Assembly (NCBI GenBank): GCA_047967505.1
Contig: CM106538.1
Direction: 5' to 3' (one strand)
Origin: Dipteris shenzhenensis
Lineage: Eukaryota; Polypodiophyta; Polypodiopsida; Gleicheniales
Length of the DNA stretch: 64,000 nt
Positions 42,454-52,344 of this stretch are shown in pieces. Position numbers and translations under genes: made by a program. Numbering within the stretch: position 1 is the stretch's first letter; each line of letters opens with the position of its first letter. The notes under the pieces were generated by a model. The model searched no databases, was not told the DNA's origin, and saw nothing but the letters and a program-made list of their open reading frames with translations.

Positions 42454-42890
42454 GGCGTATGGCTGAAGGAGGCGATGGCCTGGCCGACTTGGTGTCGGCC
42501 CTGGTGGCCGACGACTGGGAGGGTGGAAGAACCAGTTGTAATCGAGTACGAGGGAGGGTGGAAAGGCGTATAGCTGAAGGATGGCGACGGCCTGGCCGAC
42601 TTGGTGTCGGCCCTGGTGGCCGACGACTATCGGCCTTGCAGCCGTGCTCGCTGGGCCGCGCGCTGTGCTGCCCCTCCTTGCAGACGTGCTCGCTGGGCCG
42701 CTCGGCCTTGCAGTTCGCCCACGCCTCTCCCGCTCAGCCTTGCAGTTCGCCCACGCCTCTCCCGCTCAGCCTTGCAGCGCTGACCCGCTCTCTATTCGCG
42801 CTGTCTACGCGAGCTCGCCCACGCCTCTCCTGCTCAGCCTTGCAGCGCTGACCCGCTCTCTACTCGCGCTGTCTACGTGTGTGCCAGCGC
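42454..42890. repeat. Tandem repeats, GC-rich, in the copia leader
   Basis: A block of about 65 bp containing CCTGGCCGACTTGGTGTCGG recurs at 42454-42518 and 42566-42629. It is followed by two to three copies of a unit with TTCGCCCACGCCTCTCC and GCTGACCCGCTCTCTA(T/C)TCG. Long plus-strand open frames here are repeat artefacts. Confidence 0.8.
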
Positions 42891-42915
42891 CTTTGCCATC
42901 GCGATGAGAGAGAAT

Positions 42916-43085
42916 GAGCTCCCTGTTCCAGCCCGTTGGTGGCTGAGAGAGAGAGAACCCGCAATACGTCCCTGTTCCATCCCGTTGGCTAAGAGAGAGA
43001 GAGAATCCGCAATACGTCCCTGTTCCAGCCCGTTGGCTGAGAGAGAGAGATAACCCGCAATGCGTCCCTGTTCCAGCCCGTGAGG
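42916..43085. repeat. About 50-bp tandem repeat, four units, next to the copia 5' LTR
   Basis: CCCTGTTCCA(G/T)CCCGT recurs at about 42920, 42970, 43019 and 43069, with CCCGCAATACGTCCCTG-type spacers and GA-dinucleotide runs that vary in length. Confidence 0.85.
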
Positions 43086-43111
43086 ATGGGAGGAGGGGAG
43101 AGAGCCCGTTG

Positions 43112-43123
43112 GCTCTGATACCA
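43112..43123 (-). promoter_or_regulatory. Primer-binding site of the copia element
   Basis: TGGTATCAGAGC on the element strand, two bases inside the 5' LTR; complementary to initiator Met tRNA. Confidence 0.92.
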
Positions 43124-43125
43124 GT

Positions 43126-43358
43126 TGATAGAGAGATGGAGATAGAGTCGGGAGTGAGGAGACTCACTGCACACACACACTTGTGGGGATAATCACAATG
43201 AGTGAGTGGTACCTCCCCAAGCACACACTTATATATTATGGTAGTAACCCTTAAGTACAGCTAAGTACAAATGTGTACTTAGCTTACTTAAGTGTCCTAC
43301 ACTAAAGTACAACATAAAGTACTATTTACATAGGGTGGCCAGTGCCTTTACCCCAACA
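43126..43358 (-). repeat. 5' LTR of the copia element
   Basis: 233 bp, identical to 36814-37046 by eye. On the element strand a TATA-like ATAATATATAAG lies near 43228-43239, so transcription should start within the LTR. Confidence 0.95.
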
Positions 43359-43363
43359 ATATT
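43359..43363. repeat. TSD ATATT of the copia element, right copy
   Basis: Matches 36809-36813. Confidence 0.9.
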
Positions 43364-45948
43364 CAAACCACCATGCATTCTGGGCGAGCAAAGCAAGTCC
43401 ATTTTGAGCAACCGTAAAGCTTTTTTATGAAGCTTGGATGTGAGATCTCGAGATGACCAATGTGATAGAGGAAGGTAGAATTGGACATAAGCTAGAACAA
43501 TAGACTGGACAATTTGAAGCCGTACATGCAGAGGCCAAGTGGAGATCTTCCAATATTCTAATTTGTCCTGAATTTTGTTGAACACCCATGACATTTGTTG
43601 CTTATTGCTGATTTTCCAGCCAATAGGATAGCCCAAATGTCTTACTATATTTTCCGGTTGAATAATCTGGCCTGGCCACAGAATAGCATGCCAATCACAA
43701 TGCTTGAGAGGCAAGAGTTTTGATTTCTGAAAATTAATTTTAAGACCAGCTGCCAACCCAAAATCTGAAAGGGTATCCATCAAGAGGCGAATCTCCAATG
43801 GACTGTTCTTTAGCATGAAGAATGAATCATCTGCATAGGCCTGCGCTATGAAGGGTTGTGAACCAGAAATCTGAAGCCCCTCTAGCTGTCCAATATCAAC
43901 CATGTGATCCATATAAAGAAGCAAAGGATGTGAAGCCATGGCATAAAGCAAGGCACTGAGAGGACATCCTTGTCGAACCGAACGTTCGAGAGTCCAAGAC
44001 TCAGACAAATGTTTCCCTATAAAGCATTGTGCAGTAGAATTTGAATAAAGCCAATATATGACATTAGATAGCTTTGGCCCAAAACCAAGTTTTTGCAAGA
44101 TTTGAGAGACATAACCCACTGTACTGTATCAAACGCCTTCGCCACATCCACCTGCATGACCAACACATCTTGATCTGAATATTTAGCATATTCCATTGCG
44201 ATAAGTGTGTTAGTGATATTGTCATGTATGTGCCGTCTTGGAACAAAACCATATTGCCTGGGATGAAGTCCATCATGAAGGATATCCTTTATCCGATGTA
44301 CCAACATTTTGGCAATCAGTTTGTATATCACCGGCATCAAAGTGATTGGCCTCCAGTCATCCATAGTCTCACAAAGAAGCTTTTTGGGCACAAGCTTAAC
44401 CAAACCATGCTTCCAAGCTGAGGGAAGATGTTGGTGCTGCCATGTTGCATTAATAAACTGCAGAATTGGACCCTTCATTTCTGGCCAAAAGGCTTCAAAA
44501 AATTCAACCGTCAGACCATCCCAGCCAGGGGATTTACGTTTACCCAAATGCTTAAGGGCTTCATCCAATTCATCATCTAAAAAAGACATTTCCAGCATTG
44601 AGGCTTTTTGCGGGGAGACAATGGGAGAAACAAGTTCAGTAAATCTGTTACGAGCCAATGCGACCTGAGGTGCAGAAGGAGATGGCTGAGAATAAAGGAG
44701 CTGAAAATGATCCAGACATTGTTTTTCAAGCTGAGAGAGAGACTGGGTCCAAAGACCATCTGATTTCCTTACCCTCATGATAGATTGGCTTTGTCTGTGT
44801 GCATGTAAGTTCCGAAAAAAAGATTTAGAGGAACAGCCCTTATCTAGCATAGGTTTAACTCTGGCCCTAATCTGCCATTTAGACAGCTTGCGTTTGTCAT
44901 TGGCATCAATTATAAAGGAAGCACAAGACAGTAAATGCTGCTCAGAATCAGATAGAGATCTTTGATGACTAATCTGTACAAGATACTGCTTGTATGATTT
45001 TGCCCACTGGATATGCTGTCTGGTTTCTGCCATGTACCATCTTCCATATTCCTTGATGACATTCTGAATACGATGTATGAAAGAGATCCAAGCAAATTCC
45101 AGATCCTCCTGAGCATGGGATAGCAATGGCCTGCAAGCCAGTCTGATCATATGCTGAAATTTTTCGTGAGAAAGATAGAATTGATTAACCTGTAAATTTC
45201 TGACTGAAGAGAGCTGCAAGTCATCCAGAGGCATACCAAAAGAAAGGGTGAGCCAAAGTGGAGTGTGATCAGATAATTGTTGTGAATAATCAGTCCACAT
45301 CTGACATGTATATTCATCATATTGCTGAGCATGAATGAGATAATATCTATCAAGCCTGGCCCAATAATCTGTAAAAGCATTATGATGATATGTAAATCCC
45401 ATCACTAAAGGATGAGTTGCTGTCCATAAATCTGCAAATCGAAGTGATGATGTCATGTGTTCCCATTGCTGGATTTCAGAGGGCAGCATATGTGATTTAT
45501 GAGTGGTACTGTCCTTCCAGTGAGGAGAATTGTTGAAATCACCACAAAGTAGAGCATTAGAGGACCAAGGATATTGCTTTATGGAGTTCCACATTTGAGC
45601 TCTGGAAGCTGAATTTTGAGAGGCATACAAAGATCCTATTTCAAAAATCCCTCCATTGATCATACATTGGATAGTCATCCATCGTCCACCTAGATCATTA
45701 TATGCTATCCAGGGTTGCAGATCATGTCTAGCTAAAATGTACAGCCGAGAGAATTGTTCCGATCCTGAATAAAATATATCATATCCTGAAAAAAACCCAT
45801 GCTGTCCAGCAAAAAAATGCTGATTATGCTCTTGGAGACATACAACATCCGGATGAGTTGTATTTATATAATGCCAAAGAAGCCTCCATTTATTCTGGTT
45901 GCAGAGGCCCTGTATATTATAGGAAAAACATTTAAGAGAAGCACGCAT
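43364..45948 (-). pseudogene. LINE C ORF2, N-terminal part: endonuclease and most of RT
   Basis: Starts at 45948 (MRASLKCFSYNIQGLCNQNK) and is open for 643 codons. Endonuclease motifs: YNIQG, DVVCLQEHNQH, GYDIFYSG, LCGDFNNSP (about 134), ARLDRYY and SDHTPLW (about 229). RT: DDWRPITLMPVIYKLIAKML (about 526), YGFVPRRHIHDNI, VDVAKAFDTVQW (motif A, about 600). A one-base frameshift near 44105 moves the frame to one with SVRQGCPLSALLYAMASHPL (motif B), AYADDSFFMLKNS (motif C) and GWKISNKQQM. It runs to the copia insertion in LCSPRMHGGLNI. Apart from that shift and the insertion nothing is broken. Confidence 0.92.
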
Positions 45949-45996
45949 GAAAATATATACAAGAGAATGATCGGTCCTCCAAAAGAGTGGGAGGCC

Positions 45997-47193
45997 TCAA
46001 GCCTCTGCCATTGCCACAGGGTCTTGCTGACCCTCAGCTTCCAATTCCCTAATAATATCATCTTCTTCACAAAGGGGAAGACCCTTCTTGACTGCATTGA
46101 CCCATGCCTTTGAGATGGGGCTGCTTGAAGAGGTAGAAGATTGTCCTGGAGAAGGAGCAGAGGCATCCCAATTACGAGATTGGAGAGGTCTTTGTTTGAG
46201 AGGCACCGTCTTCTTTGCAGTCTGCCATCCCTCATGAGATGATGAAATATTTTCTCCTAACTTGCTTTTGCCTTTATCCTTATTTTGAGCTGAATTGGCC
46301 TGGCTCCCTGTATGAACTGAAGGCTTTGCTCCTTTAGCTTCAATCTTTTCCACATATGTCTTCTGACCTCCTTTATTAGATGGCAGAGGAATAGCAGCTG
46401 GAGGAGGTGGATGAAGGATAGAAGGAAACTCCGAAGCAAGATGCCCAAATTTGTGACAAGAAAAACAAGCTCCAGCAAAAATGCCCCATTTTAAGGTGAA
46501 ATATTTCTTGCCCAAATTAACACCCTCAATCTCAACTGCAATAGAAGAAGGGGTCGGTCTATCAGTATCCCATAAGATGCAAAAACGATTTTTATTACCT
46601 GTTGGACGAGGGGGACAGATCACTTGTCCCAATGTCATAGCTAAACCTGGAAGCTCTGTTCTCATATAATCTGGAAAATCAACCACTTCAACCCATACAG
46701 GGCAATGATGCTTGATGAGGTTCTGATAATCCTTATTAGGGGACCAGGGCATGATATGCACCATCTGGCGACCAAAAAATAAAGGGGACATTTCCAGCAT
46801 CTTTTGTTTTGTCAAAGCATCCAAAAGATGAACTTCATAAAATCCTCGGGAGGCAAAATAGACTCCTTCTACAAAGCATCCACCTAGAAGAGAATTCACC
46901 CATTGTCCCACATCATTAGCAGAGGGAATTTTGCCTAGGAAAAAGATGATAACTGCAGTTTGAGAGAGCTTCTTCAAAGGTTGCACAAGAGATGGCAGCT
47001 TCATTTTGTAAGTGAGTTCCGGAGTAGGTAGAATCCATTCCCTTCTGCTTTGTTGAAAATCATCATTCAGCATATCAAACACATAGGAAGCATCTTCAGA
47101 AGAAGGAGCTATGGGGGAAGAGGTTTCCCTTAATTGTCTTTTGGGTTCAGGAGAGAGGGCTCTCTTGACATAGAACTTGTTTGATTCTGCCAT
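45997..47193 (-). CDS. LINE C ORF1 protein, open, with a damaged zinc knuckle
   Basis: 398 residues from 47193 (MAESNKFYVKRALSPEPKRQ). Order: basic N-terminus, DUF4283-like region (LKKLSQTAVIIFFLGKIPSA, VHIMPWSPNKDYQNLIKHHC, PVWVEVVDFPDYM, NRFCILWDTDRPTP), then CFSCHKFGHLASEFP, where the last Cys of the CCHC knuckle is Phe, and a Lys/Ser-rich tail. ORF2 starts 48 bases downstream. The same open frame extends 54 codons upstream through the leader; the chosen Met aligns with LINEs A and B. The Cys to Phe change would weaken RNA binding. Confidence 0.86.
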   Translation of the reverse strand: MAESNKFYVKRALSPEPKRQLRETSSPIAPSSEDASYVFDMLNDDFQQSRREWILPTPELTYKMKLPSLVQPLKKLSQTAVIIFFLGKIPSANDVGQWVNSLLGGCFVEGVYFASRGFYEVHLLDALTKQKMLEMSPLFFGRQMVHIMPWSPNKDYQNLIKHHCPVWVEVVDFPDYMRTELPGLAMTLGQVICPPRPTGNKNRFCILWDTDRPTPSSIAVEIEGVNLGKKYFTLKWGIFAGACFSCHKFGHLASEFPSILHPPPPAAIPLPSNKGGQKTYVEKIEAKGAKPSVHTGSQANSAQNKDKGKSKLGENISSSHEGWQTAKKTVPLKQRPLQSRNWDASAPSPGQSSTSSSSPISKAWVNAVKKGLPLCEEDDIIRELEAEGQQDPVAMAEA

Positions 47194-47259
47194 GGCACCT
47201 AAGGGATTCAACAGATATGAAACAGCACACATCGGACTGAGCACAAAGAAGGGCTGGCG

Positions 47260-47645
47260 AACTGTACGGAGGTTGACCTGACGCACTGTACGGTGGCACA
47301 AAGAGAAGACAGAATTGTACGGACAGAAGGAGAGATTGCAAGAAATAAATGTCAAACTGTACGGGACTGCTGACAGGCTGTACGGGAAAGCAGACTGTGC
47401 ACGGAAGATTCAATCAACTGTAAGGGAACTAGTACAGGAACAGTACGGACGAGCTGTACGGGAAAGTACGGAGAAGATGTACGGAATTTGAGACGGAGGA
47501 CTGCCCTGAAAAGTACGGACGATCTGTACGGTTATTTGAGAAGGGGAACTGCCGGTACAAGCTGACGTAAGGTGGAACGGATTCCTTACGGAAGCTTCGT
47601 ACGGAAATCGTACGACGACCGTACGGTGGTACGGACAGCAACGCA
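47260..47645 (-). promoter_or_regulatory. LINE C leader with GTAC/CCGTAC array
   Basis: About 17 GTAC cores in roughly 385 bp, again mostly CCGTACA/G on the sense strand, with TNCGTACAA near 47315. Confidence 0.6.
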
Positions 47646-47757
47646 GATCAGCGCTGACTTTTCTGCGCTTCGCTCACGACCGTCGCCTCTACAGGCTCAC
47701 CGCTCAGCTAGCACCTTCGCTCACGACCCTCTCTCACCCACGACGCACCACACACAC

Positions 47758-47813
47758 TTTTTTTTGTGGGAAGAAATCTTTTATTGATGTAGAAAAATTA
47801 CATTCATAGTTAC
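47758..47813 (-). mobile_element. LINE D: severely 5'-truncated LINE 3' end
   Basis: Eight T (47758-47765), then GTGGGAAGAAATCTTTTATT and TACATTCATAGTTAC, nearly the same as the LINE B 3' end (31258-31305). It stops at GTTAC, inside the stem of the LINE B hairpin, and runs straight into a CA microsatellite. Confidence 0.75.
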
Positions 47814-47897
47814 ACACACACACACACACACACAGACGCACCACACACACACACACACACACACTCACACACCCCCCCCCACACACACACACACACT
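47814..47897. repeat. CA microsatellite at the head of the LINE array
   Basis: Alternating CA runs with a C9 interruption. It is the right-hand border of the LINE array and resembles the CA-rich 5' starts of LINEs A, B and C. Confidence 0.85.
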
Positions 47898-47992
47898 ACT
47901 GCACATACACTCATGCTGCCAGCCTGCTCATTCGTGAGTTGCAAAGCAGGCTATCTAGACAATAGAAATAAATATGCATGGCGAGCGCTCTT

Positions 47993-48322
47993 TGTCACAA
48001 GCATCCACAGCCCGTGGCATGCTTCCTACATGCTGCAGTGTCATCAAATACCGCGAGGCGCCTTAGACCCCAGCACAGGTCAAAACACGCAGAGTTGACT
48101 TTTTCCAAAAAGTCAACGCGTTGACTTTATCAGAGCTTCTAGCCTTAGCCAGCAACAGCCTTTAGGACCAGGACCAGCGCAGGAGACATCTGCAGCAGCC
48201 CAGCAGCCCCTTTCAGGGCCTCCTTCCATTAGTCCCCATTCGGTTCAGTCCAGTGCAACAGTATTTAGTTCTCTCTTTGTTCTCATACTTGTTTCTTTAC
48301 AGTTGTATTCAGCCCTCTAGGC
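47993..48322 (+). repeat. Left LTR (internally deleted) of an old gypsy element
   Basis: TGTCACAAGCATCCACAGCC to ATTCAGCCCTCTAGGCC aligns with 50244-50715. It lacks about 100 bp of the W-box and TATA region present in the right copy. It retains GTTGACTTTTTCC and AAAGTCAACGCGTTGAC. Substitutions are frequent, so it is old. Confidence 0.7.
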
Positions 48323-48323
48323 C

Positions 48324-49420
48324 ATGATGACCATGATGCAGATGCGGCAACAACAGTCCGACAATCTCTTCAGCTGCATGGTTAAGCTCCAAGAAATGCG
48401 GGGCGATCAAGAGCAAGCCGCCAAAGAACGCGACAGAGCAGCTCTGGAGACGAAAGAATGCAATAAGGAACTCCGCGATCATGAGGCTTGGGGAGATGGA
48501 ACTCCAGGATCATGAGACTCAGGAGGCCAGAGAGCGTATCGCTCGGGAGGAAAAGGAAGAACGGGAACATAGTGCTGGGAAAGAGAAGGAAGAAAGGGAC
48601 TGGCAACTCCTCATTTCTCTACTATGACCACATGGGGAGGAAAGGGAGAGAGCCATAACCGACTGTCAAACATTCTTTTCCTAGGAATCTCGACTTCACG
48701 GTAAGACGGTAAGCAAGAACCTTTAGTGTTGACTTTGTGGCTCAATCAGTTTGAAAGTTACTTTTCAGTTGTGCCTACAAATGACAATGAGCGATGCATT
48801 CTAGCATCCATGCACCTCACAAGCGAGTCAATCACCTGGTGGTTCAAGTGGCAGGAGGACCACTATTATGCAAACGAGGAAACACCGTAGTATGGGTGGA
48901 CAGAGTTCGTGAAAGACATCTTATCAAGGTTCCTACCACCTCAGTACTTGGACAAACTTTAGAGTCAGTTCTATGAGACGTGCCCGGAAGATACTAAGAC
49001 TACGAATCATTACGCCAACAAGTTAACTCAAGTGTTTATAACTTTATAGGAAAATCAGAACCTAAGCAAGTCTCTCCATGGGCTGCGTATAGAGATCCAT
49101 GGTATGTCAGAACTTTCACACCACGGGATTACAAGAGTGCATAAGAGCTTGCTCAGAATTTCGAGCTCATGCACAAGGGTCAAGAATCCAAACATCAACA
49201 CTAAGAAGTCCTAGGATTCCATGCTAGGTGAGGGTGGAAATGGGCAGCAAAAGAAGAGCTGGATGGCAAAGGATAGCAACGGCCATGGCAGGTACTTGGA
49301 TGCAATGGCACGAGCAACCTATGCCAAAGAGAACTGATGCTTCCATTGTCATGTGCTAGGCCATAAGAAGGAAGACTGCCCGCAGTACCAAAAGCTTCGA
49401 GCAAAAGAAGCCGCGTCAAG
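48324..49420 (+). pseudogene. Old gypsy gag remnant
   Basis: Begins with a Met/Gln-rich coiled coil (MMTMMQMRQQQSDNLFSCMV). Broken frames then give LWLNQFESYFSVVPTNDNER, ITWWFKW and FVKDILSRFLPPQY (gag core, about 48730-48960), and near 49340 the knuckle CFHCHVLGHKKEDCP. Several stops lie in the core. The internal domain between the LTRs is under 2 kb, so pol has largely been lost. Confidence 0.7.
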
Positions 49421-49791
49421 TGATTTACCTACTCCTACCGGGACGACCTCAGTGGTCATTGAAGAGCTTGAAGATCAGCAGAAGGGGAAGCTCATCGAGT
49501 TTTCCAATATGTTTCAGTTCTGGTGGTCAGAAAGTCCTTATCCTGGCAGATTTGGGAAACTCAAAGGACATCATTTCCACCAAAGCAGCTAAGCAAGCCC
49601 AGATGACTCTTACGCCGACGGATTCCATTGCCTTGAATGGCGCATTTCCGGGGCAAGGGAGGCAAATAGAGAGCAACATGGATGACTCTTTAGCCACTCT
49701 GAAGATCTTAGAATGGGTACACAGTCGGCCACTCATGGTTGCACCTACTCACGCAGCAGATATCATCTTAGGGACACCATGGTGGCACTAG
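49421..49791 (+). pseudogene. Old gypsy aspartic-protease remnant
   Basis: The frame at 49420-49791 reads VLILADLGNSKDIISTKAAK, then IALNGAFPGQGRQIES and HAADIILGTPWW. This is the retropepsin layout (hydrophobic-hydrophobic-D-x-G, I..+.A, then DIILG.PW), with the active-site triad reading D-L-G. RT and integrase do not follow; the sequence passes to the right LTR at 50244. Confidence 0.62.
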
Positions 49792-50243
49792 TTTGAAGTC
49801 CAACCAGACTACAAAACCAAGGCTCGAATGTCAAGATCCCAAGCCGTGGGTCCAAGTTCATTTCTTGGCTTAGAGGTGTTCCACATCGACCTTTGATTTC
49901 GGTAATTCAGAGGGCTCGAGTTAGGACCCAGCAGGACATATTAGTACAACAATAGCACCAGGATGCTTCCCTCACGACAAGTCTTCCTCCGTCCCCATCA
50001 CCAATACGCACAGAGGAGAATCGCATTGAGCATCTTCCTAGGTTATTACACCACATCAAGTATCCTTACCAAAAGTCAGCAGACGCCCTTGGGTTTCAGT
50101 TCCATTAGATTAGGATTTATGAGCCAGGTATTTAGTTCCATTAAGTCAAGATTCATGAGCTAGAGATACCACAGTCAGCCACCTCCCTCCAGCATATTGA
50201 GAGGCTCTCTTCATACCCCAGTTCTAATTTCAGTAGAAAGGGA

Positions 50244-50970
50244 TGACACGGGCACCCACAGCCCGTGGGATGCTTCCTATGCAATGCAGTGCCATCAAAT
50301 ACCACCAAGCAACCCCAGAACACAGCACAGGTCAAAAAAACGTAGAGAACACGTTGACTTTTTGCTTTGACTTTTGGGTCAACGTTGCCTTGTGATTGAC
50401 CTGGTCAACTGTATGCATTGACCAGCCGACCACGTCGGTCAATCTGCCCTAAAAGGCTATTATAAGGCCAGCCCCTTCGTCTAATTCTTCATCCACCTCT
50501 CAGAGCTTCTAGCCTCAGCCAACAGCAACCTTTGGGACCAAGATCAGGACAGGAGAAGTCTATAGCAGCCCAGCAGTCCCTTTCAGCCCTCCTTCAGTTA
50601 GTCCTCATCCGGTTCAGAGTCCTTAGATCAGTCTGTAGTTCTTTCTTTGTAGTGAGGGTTCTCCCTCCATACAGCACTTGATTCTTTACAGTTGTATTCA
50701 GTCTTCTAGGCCAGACATTGTTCATTTTTTATTTTCCCTCTTCGGAGGCCCGCTATATTCTCTCCCTCTGATTCTCACACTCACTCCATAGTTTCACTTC
50801 AGTTTTGAGTGCATTATTTTTGCAGTTCAGATAGTAGTGAGCAGTAGAGAGAGTGAGTCAGGCTATCTCCCTGTTACACTCTTCCCCATTGGAGGACCAA
50901 TCCAGCATTAAGTGTCTGCGTAATGAATACGATTTCAGAATTTCTGTAAGTTTTTCATTCCAGCATAACA
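50244..50970 (+). repeat. Right LTR of the old gypsy element (3' boundary uncertain)
   Basis: Starts TGACACGGGCACCCACAGCC. It includes the W-box cluster, a TATA region (GGCTATTATAAGGCC near 50455), the TCAGAGCTTCTAGCC block shared with the left LTR, and a 3' part with CTTCCCCATTGGAGGACCAA. That last motif also occurs in the LTRs of the gypsy at 14923. I cannot see a clear CA end; about 50970 is an estimate. Confidence 0.55.
50353..50442 (+). promoter_or_regulatory. WRKY W-box cluster in the old gypsy LTR
   Basis: Seven TTGAC/GTCAA cores in 90 bp (about 50354, 50367, 50378, 50396, 50404, 50418 and 50438). They lie just upstream of the TATA-like GGCTATTATAAGGCC, on both strands. This arrangement resembles defence-inducible LTR promoters. 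Confidence 0.6.
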
Positions 50971-52340
50971 TCGAACTCCACCTTCATCTTACACTTCAGC
51001 AAAGCACTAAATGAGAGGAGATTCTTGTAAGGGGTCTAAGGCATGGAGAAAACCTTTCCTTTACAGTGGAAGATGAGAGAAATTTTGGCCATTCCCTTTG
51101 GTTGGACACTTCTTGTTGTTTCATGTTTGTCACTTATGAGTGCGGATGTCTAGGCTTCTAGCTTTTTCTTGGATATGTGTCTCACTGCAACCAACTCCTC
51201 TTCTCTGTTGGAACCCAGGAGAGCCTCAAAATGCTCTATCACAAGAAAGCGCCTTCACTTACAGCAAGGTTGCATTTGACTTGGACAACTCCTTGGGCTT
51301 GTCTACACCCTTCTTTTCATCCGCCTTTGAAGCACTTCGTCTTGCTGTCACTACTGCCTAAAGGCTAGTCAACTTTACAGTATTCCTTCGCCCTTGCTTC
51401 TTCTAGTAACAATATGGTCATTATTACGCAAAATGATGGGCCTCTATCGCTCTATGGTCCTTAAGCTACTCACAAATCCTTGAAGATTCATGGAAAAATG
51501 TTAGTAGGAGCTTGGCAAGCCCGTGGCATGACCTTGGATCAGTCTTTAAAAAATATAATAGGATGGTTTAATGTAGCCCAAGAGTGCAACTTGTCTACAT
51601 ATTAGTTTACTTTTATGTGTGGAATTGCATTGTGGGTTTTGTTTTGGTTTACAGGTTACAATGTCATCAAAGACTCGAGGGAATGACTTGAACCATATTT
51701 CATAGAAAAGCTTATGAAGTTGAGCCCTCCAAACCTCTTACTGCAAAGCATCTTGATTTTGGTGATGGTGTACAACAGAGTCTCAAGGTTTAGCACTCGA
51801 TGGTTTGTTGGGGGCCAGACCTCTCTGATACGGAGTGGACTCGAGTGGAGAGACTACAAATACTCTTGTTATCACAGATGATCTGCAGTAAGCCGTCAGT
51901 TCCTCATCGGACTATTCAGGGTGAGTTCGAGGCATCTCCATTGCAGTTAGTTGCAGCGTTCCAAACAATCACGTATCTATACCGAGTGCGAGACTATGGC
52001 TCCTATACTGCAGGGTGACGCAGGTTACCTTGGTTGGCGATGTCCTCATCTATGGCATTAACAGCTCAGGGTGATCTAGATACTGGTATGCGCACACATG
52101 CAGATGGTTCGAGTGGCTGGGTTTCCATATAGACAAGCTGCCAGTATAACATTGATGCTCCATTTGTCCCATTTCGGGGCAACGACTTCAACCCAATCAT
52201 CCGGGAGGATTTATTATAGCTACACACATTCAGGACCTGGTTCGCACAGACAAAGTTGCCAGTGAAGCTCAGCTTCTATAGGGACCATTGCCTATGCAGT
52301 TCCAAGGAGGGGTTCATCATCCCACCAGGGTACACTCAAA
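50971..52340. other. Unassigned degraded sequence
   Basis: No gene can be supported. Short open frames (for example 51800-52018) do not resemble known proteins. It may be the upstream, stop-ridden part of the RT-tail pseudogene that follows. Confidence 0.35.
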
Positions 52341-52344
52341 ATCC

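Larger units (their letters stand above)
36814..43358 (-). mobile_element. Young Ty1/copia element inserted in LINE C
   Basis: 6545 bp, bordered by ATATT duplications (36809-36813, 43359-43363). The two 233-bp LTRs (36814-37046, 43126-43358) look identical base for base. On the minus strand: 5' LTR, primer site two bases inside, an unusually long (about 1.95 kb) repeat-rich leader, gag-pol (41179-37097), polypurine tract, 3' LTR. The only coding damage I see is one TGA. Perfect LTR identity means insertion was recent. Confidence 0.95.
35530..47757 (-). mobile_element. LINE C: near-full-length LINE split by a copia element
   Basis: Minus-strand LINE whose poly(A) is the 10-T run at 35530-35539. 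Its 5' end (47757) meets the poly(A) of a fourth element, D. The copia at 36814-43358, plus one ATATT copy, interrupts ORF2; without it the LINE is about 5.68 kb. ORF1 is open. ORF2 has one frameshift near 44105 besides the insertion, so before the copia arrived it was only lightly damaged. Confidence 0.92.

Noticed and set aside
42459-42907. Overlapping plus-strand frames of about 110-130 codons
   Set aside because: They run through tandem GC-rich repeats in the copia leader, antisense to the element, and repeat internally.
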